Positions 45,143-54,918 are shown, counted from the first letter of the stretch. The stretch: DNA of 64,000 bases from Hymenobacter aerophilus DSM 13606 (GCF_000382225.1 NZ_KB907802.1:1-64000); one strand, 5' to 3'. Numbers and translations: made by a program. Notes: generated by a model from the sequence alone, not told the origin.

Positions 45143-46648
45143 CTAGCCGAATACCTTCACCTGGTCCTTGTGCTTGGTGCGCAGGTACTGGCGGATAATC
45201 TGCTGCACGTCCTTGTTGTCGTTGTAGCGCGTGATGGCGTCGCGGAAGTCCTCGAAGCGGCAGGCCGCAAATGTTTCATCGACGTAGCCGAAACCCAGGT
45301 AGCGGCCGTTTTCCACCACTACCAGGCTCTTCTCGTCGGCGCGGCGGCCGGCCCCAATCACCACAAACGAGCCGTGCTCGTAGGTAAACGACTCGATGGC
45401 GGCCTCCACGCGCTTGTTGTACTCCTCGGCCGGCTCCAGGCCCAGGCAGGCGCCCTGGCAGCGGTGCACTTGGTAATCGAAGCAGGCGCCCGGCGTTTTG
45501 TACAGGTCGCACAGCTTCTGGCACAGGTTGAACTTGGATACCTTGTGAAACAGAAAACCCTTGGCCTTGAACTGGTTGCCCAGCGCAATGAGCGGGTGCG
45601 ACTCGGCGTGGTCGTCGGCGCGGCCGTAGTAGAGGTGCTTGTAGCCCTTGTCGTCGGTGCGCAGAAAGATGCCCGCCGGAAAAACTGAGCGCCGCTGCTG
45701 GCGGTTGTAAAGCGGCTTCAGCCGCTTGATTTCGTGCGATTCGTAGAGCAGCGCCACCAGCTCCGAGCCGGTCAGCTCCCAGGTGATTTCCGAAATCGAG
45801 TTCTTGAACTCGATGCTCTTGCGCGACTTGTAATCGACGGCAAAGTGCTGCTGAATGCGCTTGTATATGTTGATGCTCTTGCCCACGTAAATCACCTCGC
45901 CCGCCTCGTTGTGAAAGTAGTACACGCCCGCCTCCTGGGGCAAAGCGGCCACGTGCGCGGGCGTAATGTTGGGCGGCAGCAGCGCCGTTTTAATGGCTTC
46001 CTGCACCGCCTTCATCTTGCGGGGCGAGGGCGCTTTGATGGCTGCCGAAGCAGCCGTAGCGCCCGGCTTGCGGCCCGCCGGCGCCTGGGCATCCACCACG
46101 GCCAGCGCGTCGGCCGGGCTCAGGCCCCGGGCCGCGGCCGGCGCTTCCTGCTCCTGGCTGATGTTGAGCAGCCGCCCGAACAAAATGGCCGTAGCAGCCG
46201 CGTCGCCGGCGGCGCGGTGGCGGCCGTTCAGCGGAATGCCGATGTTCTGGCACAGCTTACCCAAGCTGTAGCTGGGCTGGCCGGGCATCAGCGAGCGGCT
46301 CAGGCGCACCGTACACAGCGTTTTGCGCGAGTAGGTGTAGCCTAAATCACCGAACTCCTTCTTCAGAAACGAGTAGTCGAAGCGCACGTTGTGGGCCACA
46401 AACACGCAGCCCTCGGTCATCTCCACCACCTTGCGGGCCACCTCGTGGAACTTGGGCGCGTCGCGCACCATATCGTCGGTAATGCCGGTGAGCTGGGTGA
46501 TAAAGAACGGAATGGCCCGGCCGGGGTTGATGAGTGAGCTGAACTCATCCACCACTTTCTCGCCATCATGAATGTAGATGGCAATTTCGGTGATGCGGTC
46601 CTGGGCCGGCTGGCCCCCGGTGGTTTCAAGGTCGATGATGGCGTACAA
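45143..46648 (-). CDS. DEDDh exonuclease fused to a GIY-YIG (UvrC-like) domain
   Basis: A 501-residue fusion. The N-terminal part is a DnaQ-like DEDDh exonuclease (about 1-170): DLETTG, VAHNVRFDYSFL and GRHRAAGDAAATA with the His-Asp pair. The middle part is a GIY-YIG endonuclease domain (about 235-320): AGVYYFHNEAGEVIYVGKS and RIQQHF, as in UvrC and Cho. The C-terminal part shows Cys-rich LCQKLCDLYKTPGACFDYQ. Such DnaQ-UvrC-like fusions occur in Actinobacteria and Bacteroidota and are thought to act in nucleotide excision-like repair. Upstream lies an AGCTGTTAGC-word palindrome. Confidence 0.9.
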   Translation of the reverse strand: MYAIIDLETTGGQPAQDRITEIAIYIHDGEKVVDEFSSLINPGRAIPFFITQLTGITDDMVRDAPKFHEVARKVVEMTEGCVFVAHNVRFDYSFLKKEFGDLGYTYSRKTLCTVRLSRSLMPGQPSYSLGKLCQNIGIPLNGRHRAAGDAAATAILFGRLLNISQEQEAPAAARGLSPADALAVVDAQAPAGRKPGATAASAAIKAPSPRKMKAVQEAIKTALLPPNITPAHVAALPQEAGVYYFHNEAGEVIYVGKSINIYKRIQQHFAVDYKSRKSIEFKNSISEITWELTGSELVALLYESHEIKRLKPLYNRQQRRSVFPAGIFLRTDDKGYKHLYYGRADDHAESHPLIALGNQFKAKGFLFHKVSKFNLCQKLCDLYKTPGACFDYQVHRCQGACLGLEPAEEYNKRVEAAIESFTYEHGSFVVIGAGRRADEKSLVVVENGRYLGFGYVDETFAACRFEDFRDAITRYNDNKDVQQIIRQYLRTKHKDQVKVFG

Positions 46649-46659
46649 CGGCTTCTTTT

Positions 46660-46887
46660 AGCTGTTAGCTATTAGCTGGTAGCTGATAGCTCTCGTTCTG
46701 ATAAATACCCGGCAGGGCTAAATTGGCTAAGCAGATTGGTAACAAAGATACCCGCCCGGAAGGTTGCAGCCAGTACAAAGGCTGTCGGCCGGCACCGGAT
46801 TTCGGTTCTGTAAGCCAGGATGCCACAAAAAAAGGAGCCCACCAGATGGCGGGCTCCTGTTCAAAACTGAAAGCTGGCAGCTAACAG
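46660..46887. repeat. AGCTGTTAGC-word inverted arms around a promoter region
   Basis: AGCTGTTAGCTATTAGCTGG-type words (46660-46692) face an inverted CTGGCAGCTAACAG arm (46871-46887), which begins right after the stop codon of the DUF2383 gene. Between them are a TATCTTTG -7 element for the exonuclease gene (46743-46750, reverse) and a terminator. Confidence 0.7.
46826..46860 (-). terminator. terminator of the DUF2383 gene
   Basis: On the reverse strand GGAGCCCGCC pairs around a short loop and is followed by seven U. Confidence 0.85.
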
Positions 46888-46888
46888 A

Positions 46889-47353
46889 TTACATTTTGTG
46901 CTCGGTAATCCAGTTTTTGGTCGACAGAATTTCGCTGTGCTGCTTCTGAATCACGTTGCGGGCTTCGGCCGGCAACTCGTTCGACTGCAGGGCCGTTTCG
47001 TAGCCTTTCAAAGCCGTGGCGTCGCCGGTTTCGCACTCGCCCAGAATGGCCGAGTCGTTCTGGCCCGTAATAGCCGACTTAAGGTTGATCCAGCCGCGGT
47101 GCACGGCAGCGGCGGCGTCCGTCAGGGCGCCTTCCACGGTGCCTTCCTGCTCGGGGCTGATGCCGAACTGCTGGGCGTGCTGGCTCAGCTCGGAAGCGAA
47201 CTGGGCGCGCTGCTGGCTGAACTGGCTCAGCTTGGCTTTCAAATCGGCACTGCTGACGCCTTCGGCCGCTTCCTGGTAGCCTTTGGCGGCCGTTTTGTTG
47301 AGTTCTACGAGGTCGTTGTATGCGCGGGCGGTTTCGCCGGTGATAGTAGCCAT
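46889..47353 (-). CDS. PA2169-family four-helix-bundle protein (DUF2383)
   Basis: A 154-residue all-helical protein of the DUF2383 (PA2169) family, a ferritin-like four-helix bundle seen in stress responses. Marks are LVELNKTAAKGYQEAAEGV, the QFSQQRAQFASELSQHAQQ helix, HRGWINLKSAITG, and CETGDATALKGYETAL. No signal peptide is seen. Members often respond to general stress; whether this one binds metal cannot be told. It follows its own -strand terminator and has no operon partner. Confidence 0.88.
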   Translation of the reverse strand: MATITGETARAYNDLVELNKTAAKGYQEAAEGVSSADLKAKLSQFSQQRAQFASELSQHAQQFGISPEQEGTVEGALTDAAAAVHRGWINLKSAITGQNDSAILGECETGDATALKGYETALQSNELPAEARNVIQKQHSEILSTKNWITEHKM

Positions 47354-47483
47354 GAGTTGGGAAGTTAAGAGTAGAAGATAGGCGCCGCACCTAGCGGCGG
47401 CAACTGCGTCCTTATACTGCCGGGGGCCGATGCCGGGTTACGTGCAAAATTGTGGTTACGCCGGCCACGGGCCTAGTGCGGCC

Positions 47484-48671
47484 CTACGCCGTGCCGCGGC
47501 CCAGCATCTGGTTCCAGAGCCGCTTTAAGCCGCCCGGCTCGGCCGATTCGGGTTTAAGCGAGTCGTCGCCGTCGGCCGTGTCGCCCAGCAGAAAGCCCCA
47601 GGGCTCGGTTACCTTGTTGGCGTCGAGCACCACCTTGATAACGGCCATCAGCGGGATGCTCAGAATCATGCCCGGCGTGCCCCAGAGCTCGTTGCCCAGT
47701 ATCAGGGCCAGAATGGCGGCCAGCGGATTGATGCTCACCTGCGAGCCGGTAATCATGGGCGTGATAAAGTTGCCCTCCAGAAACTGCACGAACACAAATA
47801 CGCCGATAACCAGCGCGGCCTGCAGCGGCGAGCCGGTTTCGACCAGCGTGACAATGGCCGGAATGGTGGCGCCAATCAGGATGCCGATGTAGGGAATCAC
47901 GGCCAGCACCGAGGCGAAAATGGCGAAGAAGATGGCAAATTTCACCCCCAGCACCAGCAGCCCGATGCCGTTGAGCACTGCCACAATCACAATCACCTTC
48001 AGAAGACCCGAAATGTAGGCCTGCACCACCGTCTGGATGTTATCGACGGTGTGCAGCACCTCGGTGCGCTTGTCGGGCGCTACAAACCGGAACATGAACT
48101 GGCGCAGGTGGTCGCGGTAGAGCAGCAGGCAGAAGATGTAAATCAGCACCTGGGCCAGGTTGCTGAGCACGGCCGTGGTGGTGTTCAGCGTGGTGCCCAG
48201 GTAGGTGCCGCCCGACTTCTTGAGGGCCTTCATCGTGGATTCTTTCAAATCGTCGAGGCTCATGGGCTGGTAGCCGAACTTGCGTTGCGCCCACTGCTGG
48301 CCGTCGCGGAAAAACTCCAGCAGCTTGTCCTGCAGCTTGGGTAGCTCGTCCTGGAACTGGGCCAGCTGGGTGCCGAAGGCCACAATCAGGCCCGCAAAAA
48401 GGGCCAGCACCAGCAGCAAACACAGGATGATGGCCAGAATGCGGGGCACCTTATGGTTTTCGAGCCACTGGCAGATGGGCAGCAGCAGCAGCGAAAACAG
48501 GGCCCCAAACAGCAGCGGCAGCAGAATATCGTCGAGCTTTTGCAGGGTGTAGACCAGCAGCACGGCCGCGAGCAGGAAGAACGCAAACTTCACGCTCGAC
48601 ACCTGCCGGACTATCGGTGGCGGCTGGGGCGTGGTAGTAGGCAAACGGTGCGGGCTTAAAGGAGAATTCAT
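47484..48671 (-). CDS. AI-2E-family transporter (PerM-like permease)
   Basis: A 395-residue inner-membrane protein of the AI-2E exporter/PerM family. Hydrophobic spans cluster at about 26-90 and at 155-330, with the family block VIPYIGILIGATIPAIVTL and FVFVQFLEGNFITPMITGSQVSINPLAAILALILG near the C terminus. Members include the AI-2 exporter TqsA and sodium-proton antiporters, so the substrate here is unknown. ATG 48669-48671 is chosen; the longer frame begins with a Pro/Ser-rich stretch. It is divergent from parE. Confidence 0.9.
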   Translation of the reverse strand: MNSPLSPHRLPTTTPQPPPIVRQVSSVKFAFFLLAAVLLVYTLQKLDDILLPLLFGALFSLLLLPICQWLENHKVPRILAIILCLLLVLALFAGLIVAFGTQLAQFQDELPKLQDKLLEFFRDGQQWAQRKFGYQPMSLDDLKESTMKALKKSGGTYLGTTLNTTTAVLSNLAQVLIYIFCLLLYRDHLRQFMFRFVAPDKRTEVLHTVDNIQTVVQAYISGLLKVIVIVAVLNGIGLLVLGVKFAIFFAIFASVLAVIPYIGILIGATIPAIVTLVETGSPLQAALVIGVFVFVQFLEGNFITPMITGSQVSINPLAAILALILGNELWGTPGMILSIPLMAVIKVVLDANKVTEPWGFLLGDTADGDDSLKPESAEPGGLKRLWNQMLGRGTA

Positions 48672-48760
48672 TTTACTAAAATTATTGGGAGAGAGAAAGT
48701 CGGGCGGCAAGGCGTTAGTGTAGATTCGGAAGATGAAAATCGGGCTGGTTACGCCGGCGG

Positions 48761-48792
48761 TTGGGAAATGCGGCGAGCTTTTGCTAACTTTA
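48761..48792 (+). promoter_or_regulatory. parE promoter (TTG-N21-TAACTTTA)
   Basis: TTG at 48761-48763 and TAACTTTA at 48785-48792 (one mismatch to TAnnTTTG) are separated by 21 bases, leaving a leader of about 70 bases. Confidence 0.65.
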
Positions 48793-48867
48793 CTAGCGAA
48801 AGGAAACGCGGAAAAGGTCAGTTTTCTGCGTTATTTTACCTCAACTTTTGACTGGCAACCCTCCGGC

Positions 48868-50778
48868 ATGGCTGAAGAACAGATTTCCGTGGCCACCCAC
48901 GGCTACACCGAAGACAGCATCCGCTCGCTCGACTGGCGCGAGCATATCCGGCTGCGGCCGGGCATGTACATCGGCAAGCTCGGCGACGGCTCAGCTTACG
49001 ATGACGGCATCTACGTGCTGGTGAAGGAAGTGATTGACAACTCTATCGACGAGCACGTGATGGGCCACGGCCGCACCATCGAAATCAAGATTTCGGAGGA
49101 CAAAGTGCAGGTGCGCGACTACGGCCGGGGCATTCCGCTGGGCAAAGTCGTGGACGTGGTGAGCAAGATAAATACGGGCGGCAAGTACGACAGCAAGGTG
49201 TTCCAGAAGTCTGTGGGCTTAAACGGGGTGGGCACCAAAGCGGTTAATGCGCTCAGCAATTACTTTCTGGTGCAGAGTGTGCGCGACGGGCTGATGAAGT
49301 CGGCCGAGTTCTCGCAGGGCATGCTGACGAGCGACCCCAAGCCCCAGAAAACCAGCCAGCGCAACGGTACGCTGATGGTGTTCCAGCCCGACGACTCGAT
49401 TTTCAAGAACTACCGGTTCTACCCCGAGTACCTCGAAAATCAAATCTGGAACTACGTTTATCTCAACGCCGGCCTCACCATCCACTTTAACGGCCAGAAG
49501 TATTACTCCGAGCACGGTTTGCTCGATTTGCTGTCGCGCAAGGCCGACCCCGAAACGCTTCGCTACCCCATCATTCACCTGAAAGGGGAGGATATTGAGC
49601 TGGCCCTGACCCACGGCAACGACTACGGCGAGGAGTATTACAGCTTCGTGAATGGCCAGTACACCACCCAGGGCGGCACCCACCTGGCGGCGTTCCGCGA
49701 GGCCATCGTGAAAACGCTGCGCGAGTTCTATAAGAAGGACTACGACGCGGCCGACATCCGGGCTTCGGTGATTGGCGCCATTTCGGTACGGGTACAGGAG
49801 CCGGTGTTCGAGAGCCAGACCAAAACCAAGCTCGGCTCGCTCAACATGGGCCCCGATGGGCCGACGGTGCGCAACTTCATCGTCGATTTCGTGAAGGAGC
49901 ATCTCGACAACTACCTGCACCGGAATCCGGCCGTGAAGGAGGCCCTGCAAAAGCGCATCGAGCAGAGCGAGCGGGAGCGTAAGGACATGGCCGGGGTGAA
50001 GAAGCTGGCCAACCAGCGCGCCAAAAAGGCCAACCTGCACAACCGCAAGCTCCGCGACTGCCGCTTCCACTTCGGCGAGGGCAAGCACGACGAGGAGGAC
50101 CAGACCACGCTGTTCATCACGGAGGGCGACTCGGCCTCGGGCTCCATCACCAAAAGCCGCAACGTGCAGACCGAGGCCGTATTCAGCCTGCGCGGCAAGC
50201 CGCTGAACTGCTTCGGGCTGAAGAAGAAAATCGTGTACGAAAACGAGGAGCTGAACCTGCTTCAGCACGCGCTCAACATCGAGGAAGGCATCGAGAACCT
50301 GCGCTACAACCGCGTGGTGATTGCCACCGACGCCGACGTGGACGGCATGCACATCCGGCTGCTGCTGCTCACGTTCTTCCTGCAGTTCTTTCCCGATTTG
50401 GTGCGTAACGGCCACGTGTATATTCTCGAAACGCCGCTGTTCCGGGTGCGCAACAAGAAAACGACCATTTACTGCTACAACGAAGCCGAAAAGCAGGCCG
50501 CCATGCGCCAGCTCGGCCGCAACCCCGAAGTCACGCGCTTCAAGGGCCTGGGCGAAATCAGCCCCGACGAGTTCGGCAAGTTCATTGGTGAAAACATCAA
50601 GCTGGAGCCCGTGATTTTGCAGGCTGAGCGCTCGGTGCAGCAGATTCTGACTTACTACATGGGCAAGAACACGCCCGCTCGCCAGGAATTCATCATCGAC
50701 AACCTGCGCCTCGAAAAAGACCTGATTACCTCCGACGTGCTCCCCGTAGCGGAGGTGGCCGAGGAGGATTTGGCGTAA
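48868..50778 (+). CDS. parE: DNA topoisomerase IV subunit B
   Basis: A 636-residue ATPase subunit of a type IIA topoisomerase. The GHKL domain shows [17 protein letters not shown] (Asn58 for Mg), [10 protein letters not shown] and [13 protein letters not shown]. The Toprim domain has [13 protein letters not shown] and [13 protein letters not shown]. The ParE/GyrB call is based on the adjacent A subunit with a Bacteroidota-like extension; the GyrB paralog would lie elsewhere. The start is ATG 48868, after a leader with a promoter. Two small genes separate it from the A-subunit gene, which is unusual. Confidence 0.93.
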   Translation: MAEEQISVATHGYTEDSIRSLDWREHIRLRPGMYIGKLGDGSAYDDGIYVLVKEVIDNSIDEHVMGHGRTIEIKISEDKVQVRDYGRGIPLGKVVDVVSKINTGGKYDSKVFQKSVGLNGVGTKAVNALSNYFLVQSVRDGLMKSAEFSQGMLTSDPKPQKTSQRNGTLMVFQPDDSIFKNYRFYPEYLENQIWNYVYLNAGLTIHFNGQKYYSEHGLLDLLSRKADPETLRYPIIHLKGEDIELALTHGNDYGEEYYSFVNGQYTTQGGTHLAAFREAIVKTLREFYKKDYDAADIRASVIGAISVRVQEPVFESQTKTKLGSLNMGPDGPTVRNFIVDFVKEHLDNYLHRNPAVKEALQKRIEQSERERKDMAGVKKLANQRAKKANLHNRKLRDCRFHFGEGKHDEEDQTTLFITEGDSASGSITKSRNVQTEAVFSLRGKPLNCFGLKKKIVYENEELNLLQHALNIEEGIENLRYNRVVIATDADVDGMHIRLLLLTFFLQFFPDLVRNGHVYILETPLFRVRNKKTTIYCYNEAEKQAAMRQLGRNPEVTRFKGLGEISPDEFGKFIGENIKLEPVILQAERSVQQILTYYMGKNTPARQEFIIDNLRLEKDLITSDVLPVAEVAEEDLA

Positions 50779-50808
50779 ATTTCAATACCGTACTTAATTT
50801 CATCTGCC

Positions 50809-51264
50809 ATGACAGGCCTGTTTCCCCAACCCGATATCATCGTATATTCTGCCAGTCAGGAGCCCCGGCTGCTAGTTGAGGTGAAGGTGCGGCAGCCAGT
50901 CACCAATAGTACCGACTCAGAACACTGGCCTAGTGAAATCCGGCAGCAGTTTGGGCGGTTCGATTGCTACTTCCTGCTGGTTACACCGGAGCGGATGGCG
51001 CTTTTCCTGCCCGGCGACCCATCCGGCGGAAGTACTATGGTGTGGGCCGATTCTTCTTCTGTGCTACGAGAGCAACTGGATACGGAGAAATTCCCCTTGC
51101 AGCAACTAGATGGGCAACAACTGGTGTCGGTGGTGTATTCTTGGCTGATGTTCAGCCAATTTACTCCGGCCGAGGAGTTGCTGGCCGATCCGGCTCAGCA
51201 GTGGTTGGTAAACTCTGGACTGCACGAGGTTATTTTTCATGGCGATATTCAGCAGGCTGCTTGA
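50809..51264 (+). CDS. PD-(D/E)XK-like nuclease-fold protein, first gene of a two-gene cassette
   Basis: A 151-residue protein of unrecognised family. The core PDIIVYSASQEPRLLVEVKV fits the PD-(D/E)XK nuclease motif (Asp9 in PD, then Glu24-Val-Lys26 as ExK). WPSEIRQQFGRFDCYFLLVTPERMALF follows, a block I have seen beside PIN-domain genes in other phyla. The rest is helical with a hydrophobic C-terminal part. Its stop TGA is directly followed by the ATG of the PIN gene, indicating translational coupling. By eye the base composition is less GC-rich than in parE and parC. A toxin-antitoxin or defence role is inference. Confidence 0.6.
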   Translation: MTGLFPQPDIIVYSASQEPRLLVEVKVRQPVTNSTDSEHWPSEIRQQFGRFDCYFLLVTPERMALFLPGDPSGGSTMVWADSSSVLREQLDTEKFPLQQLDGQQLVSVVYSWLMFSQFTPAEELLADPAQQWLVNSGLHEVIFHGDIQQAA

Positions 51265-51870
51265 ATGAGGTACGTATTCGTAGAATCTAACTTCATCCTG
51301 GAGCTGGCTTTTCGACAGGAGGAGGCTACTGCCTGCGAGAAAATTATCGGTGCCGCTGAAGCTCGGGAAATTATGCTGGCAGTTCCCACGTATTGCCTGA
51401 CTGAGGTATTCCAAACGCTGGGTTACCGTCGGCAGGAACGCCAGCGGGCCGAAGATTTTCTGCAGAAGGAAATAAAGCAGCATCTTCGGGAGCAAGGGGC
51501 TGTCGACGCCGAAATCAAGCAGCTTAGCACTGCCCTGCGGGAGTTGTTGATTTCCCGAACTGCCACGCAAACCTCCGCCTTGTTTGGCCTCGCTTCCCGG
51601 CTTACGCAACTAGCGCATATCATCCCATTAACGGCCGAAGTGTTGCAGGCCGCGCCGCGGGCTCAACAGCAACATTCGCTGACCGCTCAGGACGCCTTGG
51701 TTTACGCAACAGTTCGCCAAGGCTTGGCTGGGTTGGGTCCGGCTGAACACCTGTTTGTTTCCCGTAACAAAAACGACTTTCAAAAGGAGGCCTTACTTGC
51801 TGAGCTACGGGAGTTGAACTGTAGTTATATGAGCAGCTTTCAGGCCGTTGCCGGTAAACTAGGTTTGTAA
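51265..51870 (+). CDS. PIN-domain putative ribonuclease, second gene of the cassette
   Basis: A 201-residue protein with PIN-like acidic residues in order: Glu7 (VFVESNF, where most PINs have Asp), Glu47 (LTEVFQ), Asp143 (TAQDALVYATV) and Asp171 (VSRNKNDF). These positions match the metal-binding acidic quartet of VapC-like RNases, with a longer central helical insert (about 55-125) than in VapC. It starts at the base after the stop of the preceding gene. No antitoxin of the usual small DNA-binding type is next to it; the PD-(D/E)XK-like partner may play that part. The pair lies between parE and parC on the same strand. Confidence 0.65.
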   Translation: MRYVFVESNFILELAFRQEEATACEKIIGAAEAREIMLAVPTYCLTEVFQTLGYRRQERQRAEDFLQKEIKQHLREQGAVDAEIKQLSTALRELLISRTATQTSALFGLASRLTQLAHIIPLTAEVLQAAPRAQQQHSLTAQDALVYATVRQGLAGLGPAEHLFVSRNKNDFQKEALLAELRELNCSYMSSFQAVAGKLGL

Positions 51871-51957
51871 GAGAGTAAGCGTAGAATCCTCCCGCTGCCA
51901 CGTTGGCCGGGAGAGTGGTACAAGAACAAATAAGCGCGGCCCCGGGCCGCACCCCGT

Positions 51958-54900
51958 ATGTCCGAAGAACTGAACCCCCAGGCTGCCCCGATGAACTCCG
52001 AAACCAACGCCGACGAGCCGCGCTACGCCGCCGGCGACTCGGTGGAGCTGGGCGGCGCCGACGCCACCGCAGTGGCCGATACCGAGGAAGTTTTAGCCGA
52101 GTCCGGCGCCGATGTGGAGGCTATTATTGAGGCCGAAGCTATTCCCGACGAGGAGCTGTCGGGGCAGGAAGAGGAGGAAGCCAAGTTTGCGCCCGGCGAA
52201 ACCATTCACGACGTGGCCACGGTGCGCGGCATGTACCAGAACTGGTTTCTGGACTACGCCTCCTACGTGATTCTGGAGCGCGCCGTGCCCGCCATCGAAG
52301 ACGGCCTCAAGCCCGTGCAGCGCCGCATTCTGCACGCCATGAAGGAGATGGACGACGGCCGCTTCAACAAGGTAGCCAACGTCATCGGCCAGACCATGCA
52401 GTACCACCCCCACGGCGACGCCAGCATCGGCGACGCCATGGTGAACCTGGGCCAGAAGGATTTGCTGATTGAAACTCAGGGCAATTGGGGCGACATCCGC
52501 ACCGGCGACTCGGCCGCCGCGCCCCGCTACATCGAGGCCCGCCTGAGCAAGTTCGCCCTCGACGTGGTGTTCAACCCCGACATTACGGAGTGGCAGATGA
52601 GCTACGACGGCCGCAAGCGCGAGCCCACCACGCTACCCGTGAAGTTCCCGCTGCTACTGGCCCAGGGCGTGGAAGGCATTGCCGTGGGCTTGAGCACCAA
52701 AATTATGCCCCACAACTTCCGCGAGCTGTGCCAGGCCAGCGTGGCGGTGCTCAAGGGCAAGAGTTTCGAGCTGTTCCCGGATTTCTCGACTGGCGGGCTG
52801 GCCGACATCAGCAACTACCAGAGCGGGCAGCGGGGCGGCAAAATCCGGCTGCGGGCCACCATCGAGAAGGCCGACAAAACCATGCTCGTCATCCGCGACA
52901 TTCCGTACGGCACCACCACCACGGCGCTCATGGAAAGCATCGTGAAGGCCTCGGAAGCCAACAAAATCAAGATTAAGAAGGTGGTCGACAACACGGCCGC
53001 CGAGGTGGAGGTGCAGGTGCACCTGCCGACCGGCGTGAGCCCCGACCTGACCATGGACGCGCTCTACGCCTTCACCGACTGCGAAATCAGCATCTCGCCC
53101 AACACCTGCGTTATTATTGAGGATAAGCCGCGCTTCGTGGCCGTGGAGGATATGCTGCGGCTGAGCACCCAGAAAACGGTGCGGCTGCTGGAGCGCGAGC
53201 TGGAAATCCGGCAGGACGAGCTGGGCGAAAAGTGGCACTCGGCTTCGCTGGAGAAGATTTTCATCGAAAACCGCATCTACCGCAAAATCGAGGAGTGCGA
53301 AACCTGGGACGAAATCCTGCTCACGATTGAAGGCGGCCTGAAGAAATTCACGCGGGTAGCCGGCGAGAAGGAAAAGGCCAACGACACGCGCATTCTGCTT
53401 TCCCGCGCCATCAGCGAGGACGACCTGACGCGGCTGACTGAAATCCGCATCAAGCGCATCAGCAAGTTCGACGGCTTCAAGGCCGATGAGCTGATTGCCC
53501 GCTTGGAAGCCGAACTGGCCGAAGTGGCCGACCACCTGGCCAACCTCACGCGCTACGCCATCGGCTACTTCGAGGGCCTGCTGAAAAAGTATGGCGCCGG
53601 CCGCGAGCGGCGCACCCAGCTGCGCACTTTCTCGGTGGTAACGGCCCAGAAAGTAGCCGTGGCCAACCAGAAGCTCTACGTGAACTACGCCGACGGTTTC
53701 GTGGGCTACGGCCTCAAAAAGGACGAGAAAGCCGTGGCCGTCACCGACTGCTCCGACCTCGACGACATCATCGCCATCCGTCGCGACGGCACGTTCATGG
53801 TCACGCGCATCGCCGAGAAAACCTTCGTCGGCAAAGACATTCTGCACGCCGGCGTGTACAACAAGAACGACGACCGGCTGGTGTACAACATGATTTATCA
53901 GGACGGTGCCTCGGGCATCAGCTTCGCCAAGCGCTTCCTGGTTTCGGGCATCACCCGCGACAAAACCTACGACCTGACCAAGGGCACCAAGGGCACCAAA
54001 ACGCTCTACCTGACCGCCAACCCCAACTCCGAGTCGGAGCTGGTGGCCGTGCAGTTGGCCGATAAGGCGGTGGCGCGCGTTAAGCAGTTCGACTTCGACT
54101 TTGCCGACTTGGCCATCAAGGGCAAGGGCTCGATGGGCAACATCGTCACCAAGCAGCCCATCAAGAAAATAACCCAGAAAGCGCTGGGCGACTCGACGCT
54201 GGGCGGGCGCGAAATGTTCTTTGACAGCGTGGTGGGCCGCCTCAACCACGCCGGCCACGGCCGCTACCTGGGCGCCTTCGACACCGAGCACACGCTGCTG
54301 CGCGTGTTCAAGGATGGCAGCTACGACGTGCAGTCGCCCGACCTGGCGTTGCAGTTTGATATGGCCAACCTGCTGCTGCTGCGCAAGTTCGACGCCGGTA
54401 CCGTGCTGAGCGCGGTGTACCTGGAGGGCGAGTCGAAAACGCACTACGTCAAGCGGTTCCAGATTGAAACCAGCACCCTCGACAAGCGCTTCTCCTTCCT
54501 GCCCGAAACCAAAGGCACTAAGCTGCTCGCCGTTACGGCTCATCCCGAGCCGGAAGTGGAAATCAAGCTGCAGCGCGACAAGAAGGCCGACAAGGAAACC
54601 GAGAAAATCCGCCTCCACGAGTTCATCGACGTGAAAGGCTGGAAGGCGCTGGGCAACAAGCTCAACTACTACAAGCTGCACGCCCTAACGCTGCTCACCG
54701 ACGAAGGCCCCGAGCCCGAGCGCAAATCGGCCAAGAAAAAGCCCGCTCCGGCTGCCACGCCCGCCGCTGCCACCACCGACCCCAACGCGCCCCACGAGCC
54801 GCTGCCCGACCGCACCGACGAGTTCAACATCTCGGCCGATGAGGTGGCCCAGGCCCGGGCGGTGCTCAAAACGCCCAAGTCGCAGCTGAAGTTTTTTTAG
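51958..54900 (+). CDS. parC: DNA topoisomerase IV subunit A, with N- and C-terminal extensions
   Basis: A 980-residue subunit A. The catalytic core carries QRRILHAMKEM, MQYHPHGDASIGDAMVNLGQK and AAAPRYIEARLS with the active-site Tyr. The C-terminal half is a beta-propeller-like domain with repeated strands. The N terminus has about 85 extra residues that are strongly acidic (EEEEAKF and Ala/Glu-rich words), and the tail has a Lys/Pro/Ala-rich stretch ending QLKFF; both are outside the usual family boundaries. It is on the same strand as parE but follows the two-gene nuclease cassette and lies 87 bases beyond it. Confidence 0.93.
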   Translation: MSEELNPQAAPMNSETNADEPRYAAGDSVELGGADATAVADTEEVLAESGADVEAIIEAEAIPDEELSGQEEEEAKFAPGETIHDVATVRGMYQNWFLDYASYVILERAVPAIEDGLKPVQRRILHAMKEMDDGRFNKVANVIGQTMQYHPHGDASIGDAMVNLGQKDLLIETQGNWGDIRTGDSAAAPRYIEARLSKFALDVVFNPDITEWQMSYDGRKREPTTLPVKFPLLLAQGVEGIAVGLSTKIMPHNFRELCQASVAVLKGKSFELFPDFSTGGLADISNYQSGQRGGKIRLRATIEKADKTMLVIRDIPYGTTTTALMESIVKASEANKIKIKKVVDNTAAEVEVQVHLPTGVSPDLTMDALYAFTDCEISISPNTCVIIEDKPRFVAVEDMLRLSTQKTVRLLERELEIRQDELGEKWHSASLEKIFIENRIYRKIEECETWDEILLTIEGGLKKFTRVAGEKEKANDTRILLSRAISEDDLTRLTEIRIKRISKFDGFKADELIARLEAELAEVADHLANLTRYAIGYFEGLLKKYGAGRERRTQLRTFSVVTAQKVAVANQKLYVNYADGFVGYGLKKDEKAVAVTDCSDLDDIIAIRRDGTFMVTRIAEKTFVGKDILHAGVYNKNDDRLVYNMIYQDGASGISFAKRFLVSGITRDKTYDLTKGTKGTKTLYLTANPNSESELVAVQLADKAVARVKQFDFDFADLAIKGKGSMGNIVTKQPIKKITQKALGDSTLGGREMFFDSVVGRLNHAGHGRYLGAFDTEHTLLRVFKDGSYDVQSPDLALQFDMANLLLLRKFDAGTVLSAVYLEGESKTHYVKRFQIETSTLDKRFSFLPETKGTKLLAVTAHPEPEVEIKLQRDKKADKETEKIRLHEFIDVKGWKALGNKLNYYKLHALTLLTDEGPEPERKSAKKKPAPAATPAAATTDPNAPHEPLPDRTDEFNISADEVAQARAVLKTPKSQLKFF

Positions 54901-54918
54901 GCAGCAAGCTCGGCAGAA

